The position numbers and the translations under genes are program-made. The notes below the pieces were generated by a model that was not told the DNA's origin, ran no database searches, and was given only the letters and a program-made list of their open reading frames with translations. Positions 1 through 6,137 of a stretch of DNA of 6,828 nt are shown in pieces. The stretch lies in the NCBI GenBank assembly GCA_002317325.1, contig DCJB01000034.1, forward strand, positions 4,818 to 11,645, in the 5' to 3' direction. Each line of letters starts with the position of its first letter. Position 1 is the first letter of the stretch. Source of the stretch: Bacteroidales bacterium UBA1711 (lineage in GTDB: Bacteria; Bacteroidota; Bacteroidia; Bacteroidales; P3).

Positions 1-16
1 GGGGGGGAGGGCGGCA

Positions 17-29
17 TGACAAAATGTCA
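17..29. promoter_or_regulatory. Palindromic operator-like site upstream of htpG
   Basis: The sequence TGACA-AAA-TGTCA is a perfect inverted repeat with 5-base arms and a 3-base spacer. Its centre lies about 19 bases upstream of the GG of the sigma-54-like -24 element. This geometry suits a dimeric regulator. It is closer than the usual sigma-54 activator site, so it could bind a repressor or a close-acting activator. The palindrome is seen directly; its function is inferred. Confidence 0.45.
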
Positions 30-40
30 GTCGGGGTGGC

Positions 41-56
41 TGGCACTCTTCTTGCT
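41..56 (+). promoter_or_regulatory. Sigma-54 (RpoN) type -24/-12 promoter for htpG
   Basis: TGGCAC, five bases, then TTGCT matches the RpoN consensus TGGCAC-N5-TTGCW. The invariant GG (42-43) and GC (54-55) are separated by exactly 10 bases. Transcription would start near 67, about 35 bases before the htpG ATG at 102. No TAnnTTTG housekeeping box is evident in the first 101 bases. This suggests that an ATP-dependent activator controls the chaperone gene, but that is an inference from sequence alone. Confidence 0.55.
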
Positions 57-101
57 GGGACACGCATAGACAAAAAGTTATAACATAAAAGCACAACCAT
101 C

Positions 102-2009
102 ATGAACGGCAATTTGAATGTCCAGACCGAGAACATATTCCCGGTCATCAAGAAATTCCTCTACTCAGACCACGAAATCTTCCTGCGCGAGCTGGTGTCC
201 AACGCCATAGACGCCACGCAGAAGCTCAAGGCGCTCTCGTCGCGGGGCGAGCTGCAGGGCGAGACGGGCGACCTGACCGTGGAGGTGGAACTCGACACCA
301 AGAAGAAGACCCTCGCCATCAAGGACCGCGGCATAGGCATGACCGCCGAAGAGGTGGAGAAATACATCAACCAGATAGCCTTCAGCGGCGCCACCGACTT
401 CCTCGACAAGTACAAAGACGTGAGCGAGAACCTTATCGGGCACTTCGGACTCGGGTTCTACTCGGCCTTTATGGTGGCCGACAAAGTGGAGATATACACC
501 AAGTCGTACAAGGAGGCGCCCGCGGTGCGCTGGAGCTGCGACGGCAGCCCGAGTTTCGAGATGGAGGAAGACCCCAAGCACACCGACCGGGGCACCAGCA
601 TAGTGCTCCACATAGCCGACGACTGCAAGGAGTTCCTCGAAGAGCAGCAGGTGCTGCAGCTGCTGCGCAAATACTGCCGCTTCATGCCCGTGGCCATCCG
701 CTTTGGCGAAGAGAGCACCTGGGTGGATAGCGAGACCGAGTTTGACGAGGTGGACGACGGCAACGGCGGCAAGAAGAAGCAGCCCAAGCGGGTGGAGAAG
801 AAGCAGCCCCGGATAGTGAACGACACCGACCCCGCGTGGCGGAAAAGCCCCGCCAACCTGACCGACGAGGACTATAAGAAGTTCTACCACGAGCTCTACC
901 CGATGAACTTCGAGGACCCGCTGTTCCAGATTCACCTGAACGTCGATTACCCGTTCAACCTCACCGGCATACTCTACTTTCCCAAAGTGCGCAAGACCAT
1001 CGACCCCACCCGCAACAAGATACAGCTCTACTGCAACCAGGTGTTCGTGACCGACAGCGTGGAAGGGGTGGTGCCCGACTACCTGATGCTGCTGCACGGG
1101 GTGCTCGACTCGCCCGACATCCCACTGAACGTCAGCCGCAGCTACCTGCAAAGCGACAGCAACGTGAAAAAGATTTCCTCACACATAAGCAAGAAAGTGG
1201 CCGACAAGCTGGAGGAGATGTACAAGAACGACCGGAAGGACTTTGAGAACAAGTGGGACGACATCAAGATATTTGTCGAATACGGGATGCTCACCGAGGA
1301 GAAGTTCTGCGAGCGGGCGATGAAGTTCGCCCTGCTCAAGAACACCGAAGGCCAGTACTTCAACCTTGACGACTACCGGGAGAAGATAGCCCCCCTGCAG
1401 ACCGACAAGGACAAGAACGTGTGCTACCTCTACGCCAGCGACGCCGAAGAGCAGCACGCCTATATTGCCAAGGCCCGCGCGAAGGGATACGATGTGCTGC
1501 TGATGGACAGCGTGCTCACGCCCCACTTCGTCAACCTGCTGGAGCAGAAGAAGGAGAAGAGCCGCTTTGTGCGCGTGGATGCGGACACGGCGGAGAAGCT
1601 CATCCCCCACGAGGACAGCATACCCGAGAAGCTGACGAAAGAGCAGCAAGAGCAGCTGAAGCCCATCATCGAGGCCGAGATTGACAAACAGAAATACACT
1701 GTTCAGATGGAGAGTTTGGAGAGCGACGACCAGCCCATGGTCATCACCCAGAGCGAGTGGATGCGGCGATACAAAGAGATGTCGCAGACCTCGGGCGGCG
1801 GCATGGGTTTCTACGGCGAGATGCCCGAGAGCTACAACCTGGTGGTCAACGTCAACCACCCGCTCATCGAGCAGGTGCTGAACGAGGCCGACGCCGAGAA
1901 GCAGAAGCAGCTGGTCCACCAGCTCACCGACCTGGCCCTGCTGGCCAACGGCCTGCTGAAAGGCGAAGCCCTCACCGAGTTCGTCAACAGGAGCCTCAAG
2001 ATGATTTGA
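102..2009 (+). CDS. htpG: Molecular chaperone HtpG (bacterial Hsp90)
   Basis: This is a cytosolic ATP-dependent Hsp90 chaperone of 635 residues, acting as a dimer in protein folding and stress survival. The N-terminal GHKL ATPase domain (about residues 1-210) shows FLRELVSNAIDA (27-38, with E30, N34 and D37 of the nucleotide site), DRGIGM (75-80), the lid segment IAFSGATDF (92-100) and the glycine loop GHFGLGFYSAF (113-123). A charged linker rich in D, K and E follows at 211-242. The middle domain carries PLNVSR (341-346), whose arginine contacts the ATP gamma-phosphate in the family. The C-terminal dimerisation part ends at KMI. Length and the C-terminal SGGGMGFYGEMPESYNLV segment fit Bacteroidales homologues. 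The start at 102 is the first ATG and keeps the conserved N terminus; no strong Shine-Dalgarno is present. The gene is intact. A sigma-54-like promoter lies just upstream. Confidence 0.97.
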   Translation: MNGNLNVQTENIFPVIKKFLYSDHEIFLRELVSNAIDATQKLKALSSRGELQGETGDLTVEVELDTKKKTLAIKDRGIGMTAEEVEKYINQIAFSGATDFLDKYKDVSENLIGHFGLGFYSAFMVADKVEIYTKSYKEAPAVRWSCDGSPSFEMEEDPKHTDRGTSIVLHIADDCKEFLEEQQVLQLLRKYCRFMPVAIRFGEESTWVDSETEFDEVDDGNGGKKKQPKRVEKKQPRIVNDTDPAWRKSPANLTDEDYKKFYHELYPMNFEDPLFQIHLNVDYPFNLTGILYFPKVRKTIDPTRNKIQLYCNQVFVTDSVEGVVPDYLMLLHGVLDSPDIPLNVSRSYLQSDSNVKKISSHISKKVADKLEEMYKNDRKDFENKWDDIKIFVEYGMLTEEKFCERAMKFALLKNTEGQYFNLDDYREKIAPLQTDKDKNVCYLYASDAEEQHAYIAKARAKGYDVLLMDSVLTPHFVNLLEQKKEKSRFVRVDADTAEKLIPHEDSIPEKLTKEQQEQLKPIIEAEIDKQKYTVQMESLESDDQPMVITQSEWMRRYKEMSQTSGGGMGFYGEMPESYNLVVNVNHPLIEQVLNEADAEKQKQLVHQLTDLALLANGLLKGEALTEFVNRSLKMI

Positions 2010-2023
2010 GGAGAGAAGAATCC

Positions 2024-2076
2024 GCCTCCAAGTGTCGGCCGCACTCGAAAAACTAAGGCGGCCGACATTGGGAGGC
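2024..2076 (+). terminator. Long inverted repeat after htpG, possible terminator
   Basis: The arms 2024-2042 and 2058-2076 can pair over 19 positions with one G-U pair and one mismatch, around a 15-base loop. The centre-proximal ten pairs, TGTCGGCCGC with GCGGCCGACA, are perfect. It begins 15 bases after the htpG stop, where a terminator is expected. No T-run follows the right arm, so it may instead be an mRNA-stabilising or processing hairpin. Confidence 0.5.
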
Positions 2077-2138
2077 AGGATAAGCAGCCGGCCCACCCAA
2101 AGAGCGGCCGTTCACACACACAAGATAGTCCTACAACA

Positions 2139-2906
2139 ATGAAAGAGACAAAAGAACCGATGAAGCTCATGTCATTTGCCTGGTTTGGGAAATATGACGA
2201 AGCCATAGAGAAACTGAAAGAGTCGGCAATGCCAGAGGACTGGAACCTGCGCAGTCGGCCCACCCAAAGCAATCCAGTTCTGAAAAATTACATCTACCGT
2301 ACCTTCTCAAAGCTATATGAGGAGGAAAAGATTTGCCTGCTACCCGATTGCGCTGCGTTCAACACCGGACTTGTCACCTCGCTTCAAGAGGAGATATTCG
2401 CCTTCTTTCAGCGAAATCGGAAGGAAGACAGCACCATCCCCTGGTTCTTCATCGGCTGGAAAAAGTCGAGCGACAAGGAGCTCATGAAATTCTCAGCCCT
2501 CCCCGAACGGGCGAACTTTTTCGACAATCCCGCCGAGTTAATCTTTGACACACGGCTGGAATTGAGACCTAATGTCAGCCACATCATCGAGGACAGCATC
2601 AATCGATTTCCCGACACTTTTCAGCGCATGGACAGGTATATGCTGAGCACAATCCTGAACGGAACAATCAAGGACGCTGTCGATAGAGTGAAGCGGAATT
2701 ACAAGACTGCCATTCCCCAATACTATGAAGGGAAGATACAGCTGCTTCTCCCCATCTGCCTACAGTCCAAGGCGAAAGCAGACTTGGCTCTGGTTATTGA
2801 AAAAGAGAACAACACCTACAGGGCAAACACCTGCCTCACGCTTGATATGGCCATCAACAATGCACGACTTATCGCCAAACCTGATGACGAATGGATAAGA
2901 AATTGA
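2139..2906 (+). CDS. DUF3825 domain protein
   Basis: This 255-residue, probably cytosolic protein has no signal peptide or membrane segment. It matches the remembered pattern of the DUF3825 family: an N-terminal FAWFGKYDEAIEKL segment (13-26), then NPVLKNYIYRTFSKLYEE (45-62), AAFNTGLVT (72-80), IFAFFQRN (86-93), PWFFIGW (101-107), LPERANFFDNPAELIFDTRLE (121-141, the best-conserved block), and RPNVSHIIEDSINRFPD (143-159). The C-terminal half is helical and ends with QLLLPICL (201-208). The biochemical function is unknown, and no catalytic residues can be assigned. The start at 2139 is the first ATG; ATGs at 2160 and 2169 are alternatives, and none has a clear Shine-Dalgarno. It follows htpG in the same direction after 129 bases containing a long inverted repeat, so it is probably transcribed separately. 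Base composition looks more AT-rich than htpG, consistent with an accessory gene, but this was judged by eye. Confidence 0.85.
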   Translation: MKETKEPMKLMSFAWFGKYDEAIEKLKESAMPEDWNLRSRPTQSNPVLKNYIYRTFSKLYEEEKICLLPDCAAFNTGLVTSLQEEIFAFFQRNRKEDSTIPWFFIGWKKSSDKELMKFSALPERANFFDNPAELIFDTRLELRPNVSHIIEDSINRFPDTFQRMDRYMLSTILNGTIKDAVDRVKRNYKTAIPQYYEGKIQLLLPICLQSKAKADLALVIEKENNTYRANTCLTLDMAINNARLIAKPDDEWIRN

Positions 2907-2936
2907 ATTTTTTTTCTCCGTACAACAAAAAAGTCG

Positions 2937-2944
2937 TATCTTTG
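2937..2944 (+). promoter_or_regulatory. Bacteroidetes -7 promoter box (TAnnTTTG)
   Basis: TATCTTTG matches the Bacteroidetes housekeeping -7 element TAnnTTTG exactly, in the intergenic region 31 bases after the DUF3825 stop. A clear TTG-type -33 box at the right distance is not obvious; the upstream region is a T-run. Transcription would begin around 2950 and run into the leader that ends at the terminator 3152-3182. Confidence 0.65.
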
Positions 2945-2949
2945 CAGCG

Positions 2950-3182
2950 AAAACAAAGGTAAATGATTCGTGTTTTTTTACCATAAGTGATTAATTTTCG
3001 CGTGATTATATTTTTTTTGAAAAAGAAGAAACGATTGACAAAACTGAATTAATGGGATTAATAAAAAAGGTGAATTCACAGACTTGTTTTTTTCAAGAGA
3101 AGAAAAGGTTAAACGACCTGTTTTTTTAGACAACATTAAAGACTGATTAGAGGGGGCTGCGTCAGCAGCCCCCATTTTTTTT
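2950..3182 (+). ncRNA. Untranslated leader or small RNA ending at a terminator
   Basis: A promoter at its left and a strong intrinsic terminator at its right bound an AT-rich transcript of about 230 bases. Five poly-T tracts of 7 or 8 bases occur (2973-2979, 3011-3018, 3087-3093, 3121-3127, 3175-3182), separated by purine-rich segments. The terminator lies directly before the HAD gene start at 3187. The transcript therefore looks like either an attenuated 5' leader for that gene or a free-standing small RNA. Two short reading frames exist (ATG 2963, 7 codons; ATG 3052, 25 codons), neither supported beyond its start and stop. I do not recognise a known RNA family; start and class are inferred. 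Confidence 0.4.
3152..3182 (+). terminator. Intrinsic terminator immediately upstream of HAD gene
   Basis: The 9-bp perfect stem GGGGGCTGC/GCAGCCCCC (3152-3160 and 3165-3173) has a GTCA loop. One A follows, then eight Ts (3175-3182). This is a textbook strong terminator. It ends four bases before the ATG at 3187, leaving no room for a separate promoter or ribosome site. It therefore either ends a small RNA or acts as an attenuator for the HAD gene. Confidence 0.9.
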
Positions 3183-3186
3183 GGAC

Positions 3187-3507
3187 ATGAGAAACATCAT
3201 TTTCGACTTTGGGAACGTGCTGGTGCGGTGGGAGCCGCAGAGGGTCTTCCTGCCCTATTTCGGCAGCGAGGAGCGATTCAGATTCTTTTGGGACAAGGTG
3301 TGCGACGCCGATTTCCGCAACCGCATTGACGCGGGCGAGAGCCAGGCGGGCTGCATTGCCGAGAGGCAGCGGCTGTTTCCCGACTACGCCGAGGCCATAG
3401 CCATGTACTACACCACTTGGGAGGAGGCCCTGCCCGGCGAGATGCCGGGTATTATAATCGCCACTTTGAATCGTCCCCAATTTGAAATTAAAACGTCTCC
3501 AAATTAG
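3187..3507 (+). pseudogene. HAD-superfamily phosphatase, truncated
   Basis: The N terminus is that of a subfamily IA HAD hydrolase (YihX-like sugar-phosphate phosphatase group). IIFDFGNVLV (4-13) contains the nucleophile D7 in a DxGN version of motif I, followed by the helical cap region up to residue 88 (GEMPG). Family members are about 200 residues. Here the homologous part stops at about base 3450, before motifs II (Ser/Thr), III (Lys) and IV (Asp). The last 18 codons (IIIATLNRPQ...) are unrelated and come from the IS-like repeats. The product should be inactive. ATG 3187 is preferred over TTG 3181, which lies in the terminator T-run. The cut coincides with repeats 3461-3523, pointing to insertion or deletion at this site. 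Confidence 0.75.
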
Positions 3508-3523
3508 GAATTAAAACGTCTCC
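3461..3523. repeat. Tandem terminal repeats, possible IS21-type end
   Basis: The 14-base core ATTAAAACGTCTCC occurs at 3487-3500 and 3510-3523, a spacing of 23 bases. The full units AATTTGAAATTAAAACGTCTCC and a near copy abut each other. A degenerate third copy (TTTGAATCGTCCCC, 3465-3478) precedes them. Insertion sequences of the IS21 family typically carry several such repeats of about 20 bases inside each end. No istA/istB gene lies in the window, so this would be a solo end left after deletion. The family assignment is inference from this pattern; the repeats are seen directly. Confidence 0.4.
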
Positions 3524-3540
3524 GAAATCGAGCAATAATT

Positions 3541-3573
3541 AAGGCGTTGCAAACGAATTGCAACGCCTTTTTT
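3541..3573. terminator. Hairpin terminator between HAD remnant and methylase
   Basis: The 11-bp perfect stem AAGGCGTTGCA/TGCAACGCCTT (3541-3551 and 3559-3569) has a 7-base loop. On the + strand it runs into a six-T stretch (3568-3573); on the - strand it is followed by TTAATTATT. It lies 21 bases downstream of the methylase stop on the - strand. It can therefore end the DGR-side transcript and any transcription from the left; the + orientation is stronger. Confidence 0.8.
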
Positions 3574-3593
3574 AATTGGTGTTTGAAAACCTT

Positions 3594-4286
3594 TTAAACT
3601 GCCTTTACAAGCATCATATCGTCATAATTTAAGGCAATTCCTTCAACGTGGAAACGGTGGATTGTTGCGCCTTCAAAGGGGTTGCCGTGGAAGTCGTTCC
3701 TTGCTATCCAGTCCGCCAGTTCAACGATGGTGCTTTTGCTGCTGGTAAAATACACAAACTTCGTATTTTTAAGGCATTTCAGCACATCAAGGTAGTCCGA
3801 CAACTTCCAATAGTTGTCGCTCTTGTATGTGGCACAGTCTGTTGATAAATACGGCGGGTCAAGGATGAACACAACATTCTCCATCTTGCAAAACTGATCG
3901 AACAGCCGGCGGTAGTCCATTGACACCACCTCTACGCCCTCCAGATAGCCTTCCACATCGTAGTCATCCTTGCGCATCCTGTTGTAGAGTGTCTGCTTGG
4001 AAAACTCCTCGAAGTTATGGGAATAGTTCATCGTGAAATGCAGGTTGCTGGATATACTGAACCAGTCCACATAGCCTGTTTTGTTCCATTTCTCGACCTC
4101 TGCCACCACCTCCGAGCGTATAGGCTCAGTAATACGCATTTTATGCTGTATAGGGGCCACAATTGGTCTTAGTGCTTGCAGCATTGCGTTGGTGCGTCCG
4201 ACGTTCGCCAGACGCTCGCTGTAATGGTCAAAATCGTTATACACTACCCTGCAGTCCGGGCGTGCACGTTTGATGGTATGACTCAC
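3594..4286 (-). pseudogene. DNA adenine methylase (D12 class), N-terminally truncated
   Basis: This resembles phage-type Dam-like N6-adenine methyltransferases, which transfer methyl from SAM to adenine in a short DNA site. Seen are VVYNDFD (14-20), the target-adenine motif DPPY (143-146, in VFILDPPYLSTD), YFTSSK and a C-terminal block ending MMLVKAV. The SAM-binding motif (FGGSGLLSH-type) is mostly gone. Reading in frame upstream of the GTG at 4286 gives NNSGL before VSHTIKR, then an in-frame TAA at 4311-4313. Only the tail of that motif survives, and the first 35 or so residues are absent. Just 83 bases separate it from the preceding gene, too few for the missing part. It is probably inactive. 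A conceivable alternative is a split gene or frameshift, but no matching residues are visible in the other frames of 4287-4369. Confidence 0.75.
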
Positions 4287-4369
4287 AAGACCGCTATTGT
4301 TATAATTGAGTTAAGAGGCGATTATTAACAGGCTGGGGGCTTTTTTACGCCCACCCCCGGGGCTTCCAA

Positions 4370-4846
4370 TCACTCTCGCAAATACGGCCTCACATCGAAT
4401 CCATCCTTCTTTTCCCACCCCTCTTTGATGCATTGCTGGATGTGCGTGAATACCGCCGTCTTGAATGCCGTCAGTTTTGTGAGCAGGGTGAATTTCTTAT
4501 ACACTGCGTTGCCTTCGTCATCTTCGCCGACCTTGAATTCAGCCGGTACGAAAAACGCTGACAGAAAGTTTCGCTGATTCTCGTCAGACAGATATATCTT
4601 CGCTCCGTCGTATGTCATGCCGTTGAGAATCTTGTCCTTCACTTGGCTGTTTGTGTATTCGTCATACAGCCGGCGCAGCTCGTTGGCCGTGGGGCGGTGG
4701 TCAAAGTCGTGTTCCAACCATTCCGCTCCGTCATCAGTCTCGGTGATGTCCATACGCACTCGCCACAGCCCCTTGACTGGGTTGAGGCACACGATGGGCT
4801 CCACGTCCTTGCTTCCTTGTGCTCGTCTCATATCAGCTGAATACAT
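4370..4846 (-). CDS. Phage-like protein of unknown function, downstream of RT
   Basis: This is a 158-residue soluble protein with no signal or membrane segment. The N-terminal part holds GLWRVRMDI and a charged segment around EWLEHDFDHRPTANELRR. The central block ILNGMTYDGAKIYLSDENQ and the C-terminal ...IKEGWEKKDGFDV resemble short tail-region proteins of Bacteroidales prophages, loosely of DUF4376 type. That resemblance is from memory and weak. The start at 4846 overlaps the reverse transcriptase stop by 14 bases; ATG 4831 (MRRAQGSKD...) just after that stop is an equal alternative. The tight overlap implies co-transcription and translational coupling with the reverse transcriptase. A role as phage structural or DGR accessory protein is inference. 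It is not Avd-like by eye. Confidence 0.75.
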   Translation of the reverse strand: MYSADMRRAQGSKDVEPIVCLNPVKGLWRVRMDITETDDGAEWLEHDFDHRPTANELRRLYDEYTNSQVKDKILNGMTYDGAKIYLSDENQRNFLSAFFVPAEFKVGEDDEGNAVYKKFTLLTKLTAFKTAVFTHIQQCIKEGWEKKDGFDVRPYLRE

Positions 4847-6137
4847 ATTTTGTTTTACCCTTGCCGAAGGTCTCGGCTCTGATTGTGGTCTCTAACGGGA
4901 AACCGTCCGGAACCTCGCGAATCTGCTCGAGGATGTTCCTCATCTCGATGCTCGACGTGAAGAACTTCTTCGGTTCCCCGTTCTGCTCGATGGCCACCAG
5001 GGTGCGGTCGTCGCCTTGGTCGGTCTTGATGCCTGTCTCGAAGTCCTTGACAATGATGGGGAGGTTCACCAGCTCGCGGATGCTGACACTGGGACCAGGG
5101 AAGCGTTTCTTCCCGTCTGCGGGCGCATAACTAACTCCCAAGTCTTTGAAACTTTTCATTTCTTTACCTGTTAATGTGTTGAACAAATTATTACAATTAG
5201 CGTGCTTGGCCATTCCGTAGAAGGAGGCCGTCAGCACGTCTCTTCTTTTCCTTGATTTTACCTCGGACATCTTCCGGGCCATTTTCTGCTTGATGCGCTT
5301 CCGCAATTCCACATGGTCGCCGCTGTAGATTACATATCCAAGAAAGTCTATGCCATCGGACGATGGGAAGACCCTTTCGTTTGGCTTTATCTCCAGCCCC
5401 ACCGTGGCCAGCAGCTGGTGGATGCGGTCGCGAACCTTCCAGAGATAGCGTTTGTCGCCTGACAGCACAACCAGGTCGTCACAATAGCGGTAGTAGTATG
5501 GCACTGCGTCGCCGTCCTTCAGCGGATGGTCGAGAACAATAGAGAGTAGCAGATTGGCCAATCCTTGCGAGCTGCGCAGCCCAAGGCTCAGTCCCTGCTC
5601 CATCAGCCGCACGAACCTCTCAAGCAACACAATCAGCACCGGGTCTTTGAACACTCGGCGCACACATTGCATCACCGTGTCCTGGTCGATATTCTCGTAG
5701 AACTTGCGGATGTCAGCCTTGTAGCAGTAGGCTGTCCCTTCTGGGTCGTGCCGCATATCGTCGCAAATATACTTCATCAGGTCGTGCATCCCACGTCCCT
5801 TGATGCTGGCCCCCGTGGTACGTATGAAACGCTTCTGCAGCCTGGCATCAACCACGCGCATCACTGCGTTTATGCCGATACGTTTGATTTGTGGGAATAT
5901 CTGGAGGTGGCGTACCTTGCCAGCCTCCACGATCTCGCGGTCTTTCCAGGGTCCAAGCTCGAAAGAGCCGTCCCCAAGTTCCCGCTGCAGCTGGGCTATT
6001 ACATCATCTCTGTGCTCCAGAATATAGCGTCCCTCTGCTGTCTTTTTACGTTCGGTGCCGCTGAGCACCTCGTCGATGGCTGCGTAGATGTTGCTGTAGT
6101 TCAACACCTCCTCCATCACATTGGCTTCTCGCCTCAT
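4833..6137 (-). CDS. DGR reverse transcriptase
   Basis: This enzyme copies the TR RNA into cDNA with errors opposite adenines. Numbering here is from the far ATG at 6491. Motifs are YKADIRKFYENID (257-269, catalytic D260), LGLRSSQGLANLLLS (303-317), RYCDDLVVL (335-343, catalytic D338 and D339) and GIDFLGY (380-386). The (S)LGLRSSQ motif is the DGR form of the motif that reads QGxxxSP in group II intron enzymes. A C-terminal region (about 446-552, KSFKDLG... to KYVFS) lies beyond the usual RT core. I chose ATG 6137 because the RT homology begins there (EEVLNYSNIYAAIDEVL) and AAAGGA sits five bases upstream. The frame is open to ATG 6491, but that stretch covers TR and low-homology spacer. The product from 6137 is 434 residues. 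It overlaps the next gene by 14 bases. Confidence 0.9.
   Translation of the reverse strand: MRREANVMEEVLNYSNIYAAIDEVLSGTERKKTAEGRYILEHRDDVIAQLQRELGDGSFELGPWKDREIVEAGKVRHLQIFPQIKRIGINAVMRVVDARLQKRFIRTTGASIKGRGMHDLMKYICDDMRHDPEGTAYCYKADIRKFYENIDQDTVMQCVRRVFKDPVLIVLLERFVRLMEQGLSLGLRSSQGLANLLLSIVLDHPLKDGDAVPYYYRYCDDLVVLSGDKRYLWKVRDRIHQLLATVGLEIKPNERVFPSSDGIDFLGYVIYSGDHVELRKRIKQKMARKMSEVKSRKRRDVLTASFYGMAKHANCNNLFNTLTGKEMKSFKDLGVSYAPADGKKRFPGPSVSIRELVNLPIIVKDFETGIKTDQGDDRTLVAIEQNGEPKKFFTSSIEMRNILEQIREVPDGFPLETTIRAETFGKGKTKYVFS

Noticed and set aside
165..1151. Long - strand open frame of 328 codons opposite htpG
   Set aside because: It is rich in V, L, H and A as expected for the antisense of a GC-rich gene, has no recognisable domain, and lies wholly opposite a well-supported htpG.
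1179..2096. Long - strand open frame of 305 codons opposite the htpG 3' half
   Set aside because: Same low-complexity antisense composition; shadow of htpG.
3052..3129. 25-codon open frame (MGLIKKVNSQ...) in the leader
   Set aside because: It has no clear ribosome site or homology, and AT-rich sequence readily gives such frames; kept only as a possibility in the leader finding.
3181..3186. TTG start for the HAD gene six bases upstream of the ATG
   Set aside because: It lies within the terminator T-run, and family homology starts at the ATG at 3187 (MRNIIFDFGN).
4331..4361. GC-rich imperfect hairpin around GGGGGC/GCCCACCCCC after the 158-residue gene
   Set aside because: Pairing is imperfect, and no T-run follows on the - strand, so it is not convincing as a terminator.
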